Assembly: GCF_019038595.1 (NCBI RefSeq)
Contig: NZ_JAHOPF010000005.1
Coordinates: forward strand, 248,001-312,000
Origin: Kaistella soli
Lineage (GTDB): Bacteria > Bacteroidota > Bacteroidia > Flavobacteriales > Weeksellaceae
Direction: 5' to 3'
DNA length: 64,000 nucleotides
Under the pieces are notes generated by a model. That model searched no databases. It had not been told where the DNA came from and was given only the letters and a program-made list of their open reading frames with translations. Made by a program: the position numbers and the translations under genes. Below are positions 43,398 through 53,135 of the stretch, one piece after another; the stretch's first letter is position 1; the number at the start of each line of letters is the position of its first letter.

Positions 43398-44141
43398 TTA
43401 GGTCAACATTCCGCCATCTACATTCAGTACCTGACCGGTAATGTAGTTTGACATTTCGCTTCCAAGGAACACGCACGCGTTTGCAACATCTTCTGGCTGT
43501 CCTCCGCGTTTCAAAGGAATTCCTTCTCTCCAACCCTGAACGGTTTTTTCGTCGAGTGCAGCGGTCATTTCAGTTTCGATAAATCCAGGCGCAACGGCGT
43601 TACAACGGATGTTTCTTGAACCCAATTCCAGTGCGATAGATTTTGAAAACCCAATTACCCCAGCTTTTGAAGCTGCATAATTGGCCTGTCCAGCATTCCC
43701 TTTAACTCCGACAACGGAGGTCATATTGATTATAGAGCCCGATTTAGCCTTCATCATCGGCTTAATTACCGCTTTCGTAAGGTTGAACACAGAATCTAAA
43801 TTAACTCTGATAATGGTATCCCAATCTTCTTTGGACATTCTGAGCATTAAATTATCGCGGGTGATTCCGGCATTATTGATCAGGATATCAATCCTTCCAA
43901 ATTCTGCCATTACTTCCTCCACTAATTTCTGTGCTGCATCATAATCAGAAGCGTCTGACTGATAACCTTTCGCTGTTGTTATCTTTGAAAGTTCCTCCTC
44001 TAAAGCTTTTGCTTTATCCACAGAACCCGCATACGTAAATGCTACTTTTGCACCTTCTTTGGCGAAAACTTCCGCTATTCCTTTTCCTATTCCGCGGGTT
44101 GCACCGGTGATGAGGGCAACTTTCCCTTCTAATAATCCCAT
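43398..44141 (-). CDS. fabG: 3-oxoacyl-[acyl-carrier-protein] reductase
   Basis: 247 residues, classical SDR: GATRGIGKGIAEVF (NADP loop), NNAGITRDNLMLRMSKEDWD (the FabG-specific NAGITRD word), catalytic S-Y-K in SVVGVKGNAGQANYAASKAGVIGF, and NVDGGM at the C-terminus. It reduces beta-ketoacyl-ACP in each round of fatty-acid elongation. Directly after rsmI on the same strand (5-bp gap), so they share a transcript. Confidence 0.94.
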   Translation of the reverse strand: MGLLEGKVALITGATRGIGKGIAEVFAKEGAKVAFTYAGSVDKAKALEEELSKITTAKGYQSDASDYDAAQKLVEEVMAEFGRIDILINNAGITRDNLMLRMSKEDWDTIIRVNLDSVFNLTKAVIKPMMKAKSGSIINMTSVVGVKGNAGQANYAASKAGVIGFSKSIALELGSRNIRCNAVAPGFIETEMTAALDEKTVQGWREGIPLKRGGQPEDVANACVFLGSEMSNYITGQVLNVDGGMLT

Positions 44142-44146
44142 ATCAG

Positions 44147-44881
44147 TTAATTATTTAAATTTTTGTATTTGTTTCTTGACTGCGGTTTGTCCTCTTCATC
44201 ACTTTCTTTTTCAGAATTGTTGATGACAAGCACAATTTCCCCTTTTAAAGTTTTACTTTTAGAGAATTCAATTAACTCATTGACAGTACCGCGTTTAGTT
44301 TCTTCAAATTTTTTGGAAATTTCCCGGCTTAAACTCACTTTCGTCTCTTCACCGAAAAATTCTTTAATCTGTTCCAGAGTAGTATTGATCTTGTGCGGGC
44401 TTTCATAAATAACAATTGTTTTATTTTCTGCAGCCAGCTGTTTCAGCTTGGTTTGCCTTCCCTTTTTCTGAGGTAAAAACCCTGAGAATAAAAACTCATT
44501 ATTCGGTAATCCGGAGACGACGAGTGCAGGAACGAAAGCTGTTGCTCCCGGTAAACACTGCATTTCCAGATCTGCATCCGAAACCGCTTTTGACAAAAGA
44601 TAGCCGGGATCAGAAATTCCAGGTGTTCCTGCATCCGTAATGATTGCGATATTCTGTCCGTTTTTTAAATCACCAATTACTTTCTGCGTCATCTGATGCT
44701 CGTTATGTAAGTGATAGGATTTCAACGGTTTAGAAATTTCGAAATGTTTCAAGAGAACGCCGGAGGTTCGGGTATCCTCACATAAGATATAATCCACCTC
44801 TTTCAGAATCTTTACGGCTCTGAAAGTCATATCTTCTAAATTTCCAATCGGTGTTGGAACAAAATAAAGCATTCCCGACAT
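44147..44881 (-). CDS. rsmI: 16S rRNA (cytidine(1402)-2'-O)-methyltransferase
   Basis: 244 residues, SAM-dependent tetrapyrrole-methylase fold: FVPTPIGNLEDMTFRAVKILKEVDYILCEDTRTSGVLLKHF, ITDAGTPGISDPGY and ALVVSGLPNNEFLFSGFLPQKKGRQ. It methylates the 2'-O of C1402 in 16S rRNA. A polar tail (225-244) follows. It starts 50 bp after the end of the MurC-like gene, with a hairpin in between. Confidence 0.93.
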   Translation of the reverse strand: MSGMLYFVPTPIGNLEDMTFRAVKILKEVDYILCEDTRTSGVLLKHFEISKPLKSYHLHNEHQMTQKVIGDLKNGQNIAIITDAGTPGISDPGYLLSKAVSDADLEMQCLPGATAFVPALVVSGLPNNEFLFSGFLPQKKGRQTKLKQLAAENKTIVIYESPHKINTTLEQIKEFFGEETKVSLSREISKKFEETKRGTVNELIEFSKSKTLKGEIVLVINNSEKESDEEDKPQSRNKYKNLNN

Positions 44882-44893
44882 ATTCTTTAAGTT

Positions 44894-44926
44894 AATCCTT
44901 GAAGGTTTTAAAAAGCTTCAAGGATT
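44894..44926 (-). terminator. Inverted repeat between MurC-like gene and rsmI (possible attenuator)
   Basis: 11-bp stem AATCCTTGAAG / CTTCAAGGATT around an 11-nt centre. On the minus strand it is not followed by a T-run, so it is not a clear intrinsic terminator; an RNA-processing or attenuation role is possible. It carries the same stem words as the terminator at 43359-43391. Confidence 0.5.
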
Positions 44927-44930
44927 TAAT

Positions 44931-46322
44931 TTATAATTTTTCAAATAAATCCTTACAAAATTCTTCTAGCCCGGGATCTCTTGCTCCCATTAAAAGCAGA
45001 AGCGTTCCTTCCGTGAGTTCGGGTCTCAAAGCATCAAGCAAATCATCTCTGTTTTCTACAAAATGCGCGTTTTTACCTTTAGCTTTGATGTCCTCAATTA
45101 AATCATTTGCCGAGATATCTTTTACGGCAGTTCCGCCGGCGTAGAATATTTCGCTCATCCAGATTTCATCCTCAGGTCTTAAAGCCTCGGAAATCTCTTC
45201 CACGAAATCATTTCTTAAAAACCTTGTTGGTCCGTAACCATGCGGCTGAAACCATGCAATTACTTTCTCTGCCAAAGGCTGACAGGCTTTGATAGAAGCA
45301 GCGCATTTAGCAGGATTGTGAGCGTAATCATCGATGACCCAAATTCCGTTTTTCTGTCCGAGAATTTGATGACGGCGATAAATTCCTTCATATTTTGAGA
45401 GACTTTCCGCACAGGTCTTCAGAGTAACACCAATCTGATGAGCAACAGCAATTGCTGCGGCTGCGTTTTCTACGCTGTGTCTTCCAAGCGAAGTCATTTG
45501 GAATTTCTGGTTTAATACTTCAAACGTTAATGAAAGGCCGTTTTGCTGAAAATTCCAGGCAGAATATCCTGCATTTTCATCTTCAAAGCCAAAATCATTT
45601 TCTGCATCTGCAGACAAACTTTTAGTCAGTGTATTTGATTGATTAACAACAAATAAACGCTTTGTATTATTTTTGAAAATAGTAAATAATCCGATCAGTT
45701 CATCAATTTCCTGATGGTCTTTATCAATGTTTAAAAGCAAGCCGATTTCCGGCTCATACTGAACCACTGAACCGTCACTTTCGTCCGCTTCAATAATCAG
45801 CCAGTCGCCTTTTCCAACCGCAGCGTTTCCTATTTTTCCCTCTTTAATAATAGAGGTTAACCCTGCACCGGAAATAATACTCGGTTCTAATTTTGCATCA
45901 AGTAAAACCTGATATAACATCGCTGATGTTGTTGATTTACCGGAAGTTCCGGCAACGGCAATTGTCTTTTTACTTTTGGCGATAATGGATAGGAGTTCGC
46001 TTCTTCTGATGATGGGAATTCCTAATTCGTTTGCTTTCTGCACTTCGAAGACTGTGTCTTCAATCGCGGTGGAAACTACAATTAAATCTGTTTTTTCCGT
46101 AATGCCGCTTCCGTCCTGAAGAAAACATGTGATGCCTTCCTTTTCTAACTGTTCTTTAGTTCTGTTGAAGGTTTCCGGTAGAAAGTAGCGGTCGCTTCCC
46201 GAAACTTCTTTCCCGATTCCCTTAAGATACTGCGCAATTGCGCTCATTCCCACTCCGGCAACACCGATAAAGAATACGTTTTGAAAATCGTTTATGCTTT
46301 TGATCATTTTTTCTATTTCCAC
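44931..46322 (-). CDS. MurC-like UDP-N-acetylmuramate ligase (Mur ligase family)
   Basis: 463 residues with the three Mur domains: Rossmann start VFFIGVAGVGMSAIAQYL, central ATP loop GTSGKST at 125-131 (canonical MurC has GTHGKTT), and C-terminal DDYAHNPAKCAASI plus QPHGYGPTRFL, where MurC usually has QPHRYTRT. So it belongs near MurC/Mpl but is divergent at several key spots. It may be a paralogue of the division-cluster murC, or a murein-tripeptide recycling ligase. In a minus-strand unit with rsmI and fabG downstream and an acidic unknown protein upstream (1-bp gap). Confidence 0.82.
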   Translation of the reverse strand: MEIEKMIKSINDFQNVFFIGVAGVGMSAIAQYLKGIGKEVSGSDRYFLPETFNRTKEQLEKEGITCFLQDGSGITEKTDLIVVSTAIEDTVFEVQKANELGIPIIRRSELLSIIAKSKKTIAVAGTSGKSTTSAMLYQVLLDAKLEPSIISGAGLTSIIKEGKIGNAAVGKGDWLIIEADESDGSVVQYEPEIGLLLNIDKDHQEIDELIGLFTIFKNNTKRLFVVNQSNTLTKSLSADAENDFGFEDENAGYSAWNFQQNGLSLTFEVLNQKFQMTSLGRHSVENAAAAIAVAHQIGVTLKTCAESLSKYEGIYRRHQILGQKNGIWVIDDYAHNPAKCAASIKACQPLAEKVIAWFQPHGYGPTRFLRNDFVEEISEALRPEDEIWMSEIFYAGGTAVKDISANDLIEDIKAKGKNAHFVENRDDLLDALRPELTEGTLLLLMGARDPGLEEFCKDLFEKL

Positions 46323-46323
46323 G

Positions 46324-47319
46324 TTACAGAAATTTATTTTCTACGAGATTCCAGAGTCTCTGCGCATATTCATCGGATTTTTTCCAGTCTTTGGAATAAT
46401 AAATATCACTTAAATATGATTTTGCCTGCTCCAGATCAGTGAAAGAATTCAGTTTATCGATTGTTATTTTTAATTCCACAGCGTCGCCATCGAAAAGATG
46501 TCTGATGAAAGCAACTTTGTCATTCAGATCGAGTCTGAATTCAGGTTTTCTTTTTTCAGCTTCCATAAAATCAGTAGGAATATTGCTTTTAAGCATACTT
46601 CCTGAATTCATTTTTTCCTCCGCAGTTTCTGCTTCGTTCTCCTCCATCTTTTCTAAGGGATCCTCGTCAAATAAATTCTGAACAGCTCTCAGTCCTTTGA
46701 TATGAGCGAGTTTGAATTTTTTTTCCTGTGCGTGCTGAGCGGTATGGGAATCTTCCGAAACATCCTTCGGCGGATGAATAACATCTTCCTTATTGAATTC
46801 CACTATTTTTCTGCGGCGTTCCTCGAGTTCCAAAAAATCTCTTTCTTTCTGCGCAACAATGTCTTCGTAATTGGGCTGAGTTTCCTCTGCAATCGTCGAA
46901 ACTATTTCTGATGCCGGAACGATATTTTTTTCCTGATGATCTTCAGCACTGACCTCTCGATTAACTTCATTTTCTGAATTTAAATCCTCATCATTCTCAA
47001 TTTCATTGAGTTCATTAGTGAAAATTACTTCCTCCTCAATGAGATCTTCTTCCGACGGAGCATCTTCAAACCGTTCTTCGGTTTTTGGATTTAATTGACT
47101 TGTATTTTCCTGATTACCAGTATTATGCAAATCAACCTCTTCAATAAAACTGTCTTTATTCTTTTCTAAAATTCTAAGAAAAGCAATTCTGTCCGTTATT
47201 TCTGCAAACAAATCCTGCTTGGCCAACAGTTCTTCGCGGGAATTTATTTTGGAAAGCGTTTCGAGAATGCTTTTGGATTCAAAAAAAATTTTTTCCTGTA
47301 TATCTTGAAGGTTTTGCAT
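46324..47319 (-). CDS. Acidic protein of unknown function
   Basis: 331 residues, no signal peptide or membrane segment. The N-terminal 60 residues and the C-terminal ~75 (RLDLNDKVAFIRHLFDGDAVELK...ARS-free end RLWNLVENKFL) look ordered and helical, joined by a highly acidic, E/D-rich linker (about 60-240). The C-terminal block recurs in Bacteroidetes hypothetical proteins in my memory. It ends 1 bp before the MurC-like gene and so is in the same unit. Function unknown. Confidence 0.8.
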   Translation of the reverse strand: MQNLQDIQEKIFFESKSILETLSKINSREELLAKQDLFAEITDRIAFLRILEKNKDSFIEEVDLHNTGNQENTSQLNPKTEERFEDAPSEEDLIEEEVIFTNELNEIENDEDLNSENEVNREVSAEDHQEKNIVPASEIVSTIAEETQPNYEDIVAQKERDFLELEERRRKIVEFNKEDVIHPPKDVSEDSHTAQHAQEKKFKLAHIKGLRAVQNLFDEDPLEKMEENEAETAEEKMNSGSMLKSNIPTDFMEAEKRKPEFRLDLNDKVAFIRHLFDGDAVELKITIDKLNSFTDLEQAKSYLSDIYYSKDWKKSDEYAQRLWNLVENKFL

Positions 47320-47340
47320 AATAAAGCTATTAAATTTCCT

Positions 47341-47348
47341 TAATTTTG
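47341..47348 (+). promoter_or_regulatory. -7 promoter element of tdk
   Basis: TAATTTTG matches TAnnTTTG, 29 bp before the tdk ATG. It reads into the tdk-murF/alr-patatin-ybeY run, whose genes touch each other. Confidence 0.55.
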
Positions 47349-47377
47349 GTCTTTAAATATCACGGCTAAATTAACAA

Positions 47378-47968
47378 ATGTTTTTAGAAAATACAATTAA
47401 TCACGCAAAACAAAGCGGATGGATGGAAGTTATCTGCGGCTCGATGTTTTCGGGGAAAACTGAGGAACTGATCCGAAGACTTCGGCGTGCGGAAATGGCA
47501 GGACAAAATGTGGAAATTTTCAAACCGAAACTGGATACGCGTTATGCGGAAGAGGAAGTGGTTTCCCACAACCAGAATAAAATTCGCAGCACCCCGGTTG
47601 AAAGCCCGAACGAAATCCTATTGCTGGGATCTACCTGCGATGTTGTCGGCATAGATGAAGCACAGTTTTTTGACGAAAGCATTGTTGAAGTTGCTAATAA
47701 ACTGGCAAACAATGGAATCCGTGTTGTAATTGCCGGTCTGGATATGGATTTTATGGGACGCCCTTTCGGACCGATTCCCAATCTGATGGCCACCGCGGAA
47801 TATGTAACGAAAGTTCACGCGATCTGCAAACGAACCGGAAATCTCGCAAACCATTCTATGAGGATTTCTACCAGCAAAGATCTTGTGGAGCTGGGAGAAA
47901 CTGAAAGCTATGAAGCGGTCAGCCGTAAAGTTTTTAATGACGAATTTCTGAACAGAAATAACAAATGA
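47378..47968 (+). CDS. tdk: Thymidine kinase (type II)
   Basis: 196 residues. Walker A GSMFSGKT at 21-28, DEAQFF at 94-99, and the lasso region with YEAVSRKVF. The four zinc ligands of the type II lasso are mostly lost: only C150 remains, while the partner positions are T153, S182 and V185. It phosphorylates thymidine to dTMP for DNA precursor salvage. It overlaps the next gene by 4 bp. Confidence 0.93.
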   Translation: MFLENTINHAKQSGWMEVICGSMFSGKTEELIRRLRRAEMAGQNVEIFKPKLDTRYAEEEVVSHNQNKIRSTPVESPNEILLLGSTCDVVGIDEAQFFDESIVEVANKLANNGIRVVIAGLDMDFMGRPFGPIPNLMATAEYVTKVHAICKRTGNLANHSMRISTSKDLVELGETESYEAVSRKVFNDEFLNRNNK

Positions 47969-50409
47969 ACTACACCACCCAACAGCTTGCAGAAATTACA
48001 GACTCCCAGTTAATCGGAGATCCAAATCTTTCTGTGAAAAATATTGATTTCGACAGCCGTAATATTTACTCAGCGGCAAATACCGCTTTTATTGCGATTA
48101 CTACTTCTAAAAATTCAGGTGAAAAATATATTCACTCGGCGGTAGAAAAAGGAGTAAAGATTATTATTGCAGAACATCAGCTCCCGGAAATCAAAGATAT
48201 CACCTGGATTATCGTTAAAAATTCAGTGAAGTTTCTTCAGAATTTAGCAAAAAATCATCTTGCGCAATTTCATTTAAAAACCATTGGTATTACTGGAAGT
48301 AATGGAAAAACAATCGTAAAAGAATGGCTTTACCAAAGTCTTTTCGATGATTTCAATACGGTAAAAAGTCCGAAAAGTTTCAACTCCCAAATCGGTCTTC
48401 CGCTTTCACTGTTACAAATTGAAAAAAATCATGAGCTCGGGATTTTTGAAGTCGGAATTTCTAAACCCGGCGAAATGGAAATTCTTGAAGATGTTTTCTC
48501 TCCTCAGGTTGGAATTTTAACGCATATCGGATCAGCGCATTCTTCTAATTTTATTAATGAAGAACAGTTAATAGATGAAAAAATTGAGTTATTTAAAAAC
48601 TCTGAGACTATCATTTTTAATGGTGATAATGATTTGGTTTTTAATAAAATAAATGAAATATATTCAAGTAAAAAATTAATATCATTCGGATTAAAAAACC
48701 ATAATAACCTTTACATCAAAAACGACTGGACCGATAAAACAACCAGTCTGCAGATTCAGTATTTTGATGAAACATTTTCGCTTCCAGCGCACCAGCGTGA
48801 TGAGGCTACTTTGAGTAACGCACTCTGTATTATTACGGTGCTTAAAGAATACGGTTTCGGAAATTCAAAAATTATTGATAAAATAAATTCTCTGAAATCG
48901 ATAGAAATGCGTCTGGAAAGTGTCAACGGTTTGCGGAATAATTTGATCATTAATGATTCCTTTAACCTTGATCTGGATTCTTTGAAAATTGCTTTTCAAT
49001 TTATCAATGAATACAACAAACCGAAGAAAACATTAATACTTACCGATTTTGTTGAAGGTAAAAATTCTGAACGGCTTTATCATGAGGTCGCAGCACTCAC
49101 CAATCAACAGAATTTCAGTAAAATATTTCTTGTTGGCGAGGAAATATCCGTTTTTGCAAAACTTTTTTCATCAGAGACTTATACTTTTAATAGCACGATT
49201 GAACTCACTGAAAGTCATCAGCTTAACCAGATAGAAAATGAACTCATTTTATTAAAAGGTGCAAGAAAATTTGAGATTGAAAAAGTAAAAAATCATCTGG
49301 AATTACAAAAGCACGATACTGTTCTTGAAGTAAACCTGAATGCGATTCTTCACAATATCAATATTCATAAATTCTTGCTGAAGCCTGAAACTAAAATGAT
49401 GGCAATGGTAAAAGCTTATTCTTACGGCTTAGGAGGTTACGAAATCGCAGAATTTCTGCAGCACCACCATATTGACTATCTTGGAGTTGCGTATGCTGAT
49501 GAAGGTGTAGATTTAAGAAAAAACGGCATCACGACGCCGATTATGGTAATGAATCCGGAGCAGCACAGTTATAACATTATCATCGATTATAATCTGGAAC
49601 CTGAGATTTACAGTTTCCGCGTATTGGAACTGTTTAATCAACAACTGGTTCAGAAAGGTATTCAGAAAGACTATCCAATTCATATTAAACTCGAGACCGG
49701 AATGCACCGTCTTGGTTTTAAGAAAGATGAACTTGATGAGCTCGCTGAAAAATTGAAGACCATGAATGTAAAGGTGGCATCCATTTTCAGTCACTTATCT
49801 TCCTCAGATGTGCCGGATGGAGAAGAATATACTTTAGAGCAAATTGATATTTTCACTAAGAATTCTGAGCAGCTTATTAATGGCCTGAAATACCAGCCTT
49901 TGCGGCATATCCTTAATACATCGGGCATTGTAAGCTATTCAAACTTTCAGTTTGATATGGTGAGAATCGGGATTGGAATGGTGGGGATATCAGCAAATCC
50001 TGACATCCAAAAACAACTGAAAAATGCAGTAACTTTTAAAACCGTAATTTCACAGATCTCCAAGGTCGAAAAAGGAGAATCAGTAGGTTACAACAGAAAG
50101 TACCGTCCTGAGAATGACACTATGATTGCGACAATCCCTGTTGGATATGCTGATGGAATCCCACGGTTAATCGGTAACAAAGTAGGAAATGTAGGTATCC
50201 ATAAAAAACTTTATCCGATTGTCGGAAACGTCTGTATGGATATGCTGATGGTAGATATCGGTAATGCTGTGGTAAAGGAAGGTGACGAAGTAATAATTTT
50301 TAATGCTAATCCAACTTTGGAGGAATTCGCAAATTACTGTAATACAATTCCTTATGAAGTTTTAACATCTATTTCAAGAAGGGTTAAAAGAATTTATATC
50401 AAAGATTAA
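47965..50409 (+). CDS. Bifunctional MurF-alanine racemase
   Basis: 814 residues, a fusion. Residues 1-450: MurF-type Mur ligase, ATP loop GSNGKT at 111-116, central [10 protein letters not shown]. Residues 455-814: fold-III alanine racemase with the PLP lysine K483 in [15 protein letters not shown], and the second-subunit tyrosine region SVGYNRKY. It joins D-Ala-D-Ala to UDP-MurNAc-tripeptide and supplies D-alanine, putting both steps in one chain. This fusion is known in Bacteroidetes. Overlaps tdk by 4 bp and abuts the patatin gene. Confidence 0.94.
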   Translation: MNYTTQQLAEITDSQLIGDPNLSVKNIDFDSRNIYSAANTAFIAITTSKNSGEKYIHSAVEKGVKIIIAEHQLPEIKDITWIIVKNSVKFLQNLAKNHLAQFHLKTIGITGSNGKTIVKEWLYQSLFDDFNTVKSPKSFNSQIGLPLSLLQIEKNHELGIFEVGISKPGEMEILEDVFSPQVGILTHIGSAHSSNFINEEQLIDEKIELFKNSETIIFNGDNDLVFNKINEIYSSKKLISFGLKNHNNLYIKNDWTDKTTSLQIQYFDETFSLPAHQRDEATLSNALCIITVLKEYGFGNSKIIDKINSLKSIEMRLESVNGLRNNLIINDSFNLDLDSLKIAFQFINEYNKPKKTLILTDFVEGKNSERLYHEVAALTNQQNFSKIFLVGEEISVFAKLFSSETYTFNSTIELTESHQLNQIENELILLKGARKFEIEKVKNHLELQKHDTVLEVNLNAILHNINIHKFLLKPETKMMAMVKAYSYGLGGYEIAEFLQHHHIDYLGVAYADEGVDLRKNGITTPIMVMNPEQHSYNIIIDYNLEPEIYSFRVLELFNQQLVQKGIQKDYPIHIKLETGMHRLGFKKDELDELAEKLKTMNVKVASIFSHLSSSDVPDGEEYTLEQIDIFTKNSEQLINGLKYQPLRHILNTSGIVSYSNFQFDMVRIGIGMVGISANPDIQKQLKNAVTFKTVISQISKVEKGESVGYNRKYRPENDTMIATIPVGYADGIPRLIGNKVGNVGIHKKLYPIVGNVCMDMLMVDIGNAVVKEGDEVIIFNANPTLEEFANYCNTIPYEVLTSISRRVKRIYIKD

Positions 50410-52575
50410 ATGAAAAAAATACTCCTGCTTTTTCTTGTTGTTATTCTGAATTTTTCTCTGGAAGCACAGGTGAAAGAAGGACTTTCTATACCTCCTCACG
50501 CTAAAATAGGCCTCTCGCTTTCGGGAGGAGGAGCAAAAGGTTTTGCCCACATCGGTGTACTGAAAGTTCTTGATTCCCTCGGGGTGAAAGTCGATTATAT
50601 TTCCGGAACCAGTATGGGGGCTATTGTAGGCGGTCTTTATGCATCCGGATACTCGGGTAAGGAAATCGAGAAAATAGTGATGGATACGGATTTCTACAAC
50701 ATAATAGCCAATGAAAAGACAAGACAGGAAACCACTTTTTTCAATAAAGCTGTTGATAAATACATTCTCACCGTTCCCGTAAAAGACGGCAAGATTAATG
50801 TGCTGCCCAAAGCAATTTCTACGGGACAAAAAAACATTTACCTGCTGAAAGAGCTCTTCAAAAATGTTTCTACCATCAGTGATTTTTCAAAACTTCCCAT
50901 TCCTTTCATGTGTATTGCAACTAACCTGGAGAGCGGAAAAATCGAAATTTTCGAAAAAGGAGATTTAGTCAGCGCCATTATGGCCAGCTCAGCATTTCCT
51001 TCATTAATGGATCCTGTAAAAATTGGTGATTCATTATATATTGACGGTGCGATGACAATAAATTATCCGTCTAAACCGCTTAAAGACAAAGGAATAGATA
51101 TCGTTATCGGAGTAGATCTAAGCCAGGGACTTGCCGACCGTGGCAAGCTGCAGAGTGCGATTGCCATTTTGAATCAGGTGATCGATTTTGGGATTCAGAA
51201 AGAAACAAAAAACCAGTACAAATACACCGATATTAACATTCGTCCTGATTTGACTGGGATGAGCGCTACAAGTTACGATGCTAAAAGAGCCATTTTAGAT
51301 TCCGGTTATGTCGAAGCTCAGAAATACACTCCAACCCTATCGCTGCTTCCGAAACGCAAAACAGAACTTCTGCGGGCTCCGTTAAATTCAATTTATTCTA
51401 ATGTTTATAAGATCGATAGTCTAATTCTTGAAAACAACCATATTTTTGGGGAAAATTATGTCCGCGGAAAAATGGGTCTTCGGGTTCCGTCTTTACAGAC
51501 TTACGGAGGTATCAATAAAATGATCGATAAACTCTACTCTACCCATAACTACACTTTAGTCAATTATGATATTATTCAGAAAGATGACCATAATTTTCTG
51601 AAACTTACAGTTACTGAAGACGACACGCGGTTTTTTCTGAAATTTGGGCTTCATTATGATGAAGTTTTCAAAACAGGATTGTTGATCAATACAACAGTTA
51701 AAAGACTTTTATTCAGAAATTCTACAATTTCTCTTGATGTTGTTGTAGGTGATAAACCGCGTTACTATTTTAATTATTTTATTGATAACGGATATATCCC
51801 CGGATTTGGTGTTTACGCATCCGGAATGACCCTTGATCTTAATGACGTTGATTCCAATGTATACGAAAAATGGAACTGGCTCCGCAATGAAGCATTTATT
51901 CAATCGATTTGGCGCGATAAATATGCCATAGGTGCCGGTTTAAGTCATGATTATTTTGAATCGAAAGTCATGGGAGCTCAGACTTATTCCAACGCTATTA
52001 ACTTCATAAATGCATATGCATTCATCAAAACCGATACGCAGGATGATAAAAGTTTCCCTACAAAAGGTCTACTTCTTAACGCAGAAGGAAAAATTCTGCA
52101 TTTGTTGAATAAGGATCAGGAAGGAAGAACTTTTCAGGCCAAAATCACCTCTCAGATTAATTTCCCGATATCCGCTTGGCTGACTTACAGACTCGGTTTG
52201 TTTGGCGGTTTCACTGTTGGAGAGGATCTTTCCCCTTATTACCATTATAGAATTGGCGGTATTTTTGAGCAGAATTTAGGGAATTTCACCCAGTTTCAGG
52301 GCTACGAATTTGGACAGTTAAGCTCGAAGAATATGCTTACCGCATCCAATACTTTTCAGTTTAACCTATACCGAAACTATTTTATTGACGCACATTTCAG
52401 TATTGCCAATTTATTTAATGACATAAAAGTGGACGATATTCCGCACATTAACCAATCTTCGGCTGGTTTAACCGCTGGTTACAAATCACCATTCGGACAG
52501 ATCAAATTTAATTACAGCCGTTCTTTAACACAAAAAAACAATGTTTACAGCGTTATCCTGGGACATTGGTTCTAA
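50410..52575 (+). CDS. Patatin-like phospholipase with C-terminal outer-membrane barrel
   Basis: 721 residues with a signal peptide (1-20, LEAQ). Patatin domain 32-230: SGGGAKGFAHIGVL oxyanion loop, GTSMG with nucleophile S68 at 66-70, and catalytic D212 in DGAM. Then a POTRA-like segment (IDSLILENNHIFGENYVRGKMGL, about 335-400) and a 16-strand BamA-type barrel to the end (VILGHWF). The layout equals type Vd secretion/PlpD, where the barrel carries a lipase to the surface. The gene starts on the base after the murF-alr stop codon. Confidence 0.93.
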   Translation: MKKILLLFLVVILNFSLEAQVKEGLSIPPHAKIGLSLSGGGAKGFAHIGVLKVLDSLGVKVDYISGTSMGAIVGGLYASGYSGKEIEKIVMDTDFYNIIANEKTRQETTFFNKAVDKYILTVPVKDGKINVLPKAISTGQKNIYLLKELFKNVSTISDFSKLPIPFMCIATNLESGKIEIFEKGDLVSAIMASSAFPSLMDPVKIGDSLYIDGAMTINYPSKPLKDKGIDIVIGVDLSQGLADRGKLQSAIAILNQVIDFGIQKETKNQYKYTDINIRPDLTGMSATSYDAKRAILDSGYVEAQKYTPTLSLLPKRKTELLRAPLNSIYSNVYKIDSLILENNHIFGENYVRGKMGLRVPSLQTYGGINKMIDKLYSTHNYTLVNYDIIQKDDHNFLKLTVTEDDTRFFLKFGLHYDEVFKTGLLINTTVKRLLFRNSTISLDVVVGDKPRYYFNYFIDNGYIPGFGVYASGMTLDLNDVDSNVYEKWNWLRNEAFIQSIWRDKYAIGAGLSHDYFESKVMGAQTYSNAINFINAYAFIKTDTQDDKSFPTKGLLLNAEGKILHLLNKDQEGRTFQAKITSQINFPISAWLTYRLGLFGGFTVGEDLSPYYHYRIGGIFEQNLGNFTQFQGYEFGQLSSKNMLTASNTFQFNLYRNYFIDAHFSIANLFNDIKVDDIPHINQSSAGLTAGYKSPFGQIKFNYSRSLTQKNNVYSVILGHWF

Positions 52576-52578
52576 ATT

Positions 52579-52986
52579 ATGATACAGTTTTTCTTTGAAA
52601 ATATAGAATCTATTACTATCGGTCAGGAAATCAATACCTGGTTAGAAAACCTTATACTCGCAGAAAATAAAAAACCTGGAGATATAAATTACATCTTTTG
52701 CGATGACGATTACCTTCTAAAAGTTAACCGCGATTTCTTACAGCACGATTATTACACCGATGTTATCACCTTCGACTATGTAAAGGGCAAAACAATCGCA
52801 GGAGATATTTTCGTATCTTTGCCGCGCATTTCTGAAAATGCTGCTATTTTGTCAAAAGATTTTGATGTTGAATTATACCGTGTTTTAGCCCATGGCATCC
52901 TTCATCTTTGCGGTTATAAAGACAAAACTGATGAGGAAATAACAGAAATGCGCAGAAAAGAAGATTTTTATTTGAATATTTTATAG
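52579..52986 (+). CDS. ybeY: rRNA maturation endoribonuclease YbeY
   Basis: 135 residues. The YbeY signature is AHGILHLCGYKDKTDEE with H105 and H109; the third zinc ligand, His in E. coli (HGTLHLLGYDH), is D115 here. The central VITFDYVKGKTIAGDIFVS strands match the family. It acts in 16S rRNA 3' end maturation and ribosome quality control. Three bp after the patatin gene. Before the parS1-mnmG gap. Confidence 0.9.
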   Translation: MIQFFFENIESITIGQEINTWLENLILAENKKPGDINYIFCDDDYLLKVNRDFLQHDYYTDVITFDYVKGKTIAGDIFVSLPRISENAAILSKDFDVELYRVLAHGILHLCGYKDKTDEEITEMRRKEDFYLNIL

Positions 52987-53085
52987 GACCTGATTCCCGT
53001 TTTTCTCTTCATATTTTGTACGTAAATTCACAAAATATTTGAGATCACTCGGACCAGAATCAACCCATTAATTCAAAAAGAAATC

Positions 53086-53107
53086 TGATGTTTCACGTGA
53101 AACATCA
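53086..53107. promoter_or_regulatory. parS site 1
   Basis: A perfect 22-bp palindrome whose centre is TGTTTCACGTGAAACA (53089-53104), identical to the bacterial consensus parS bound by ParB. It sits 29 bp before the mnmG start. The match is read directly; ParB binding is established for this consensus and inferred here. Confidence 0.9.
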
Positions 53108-53135
53108 ATTATTAATCAGCATTTATCAATAAGAA

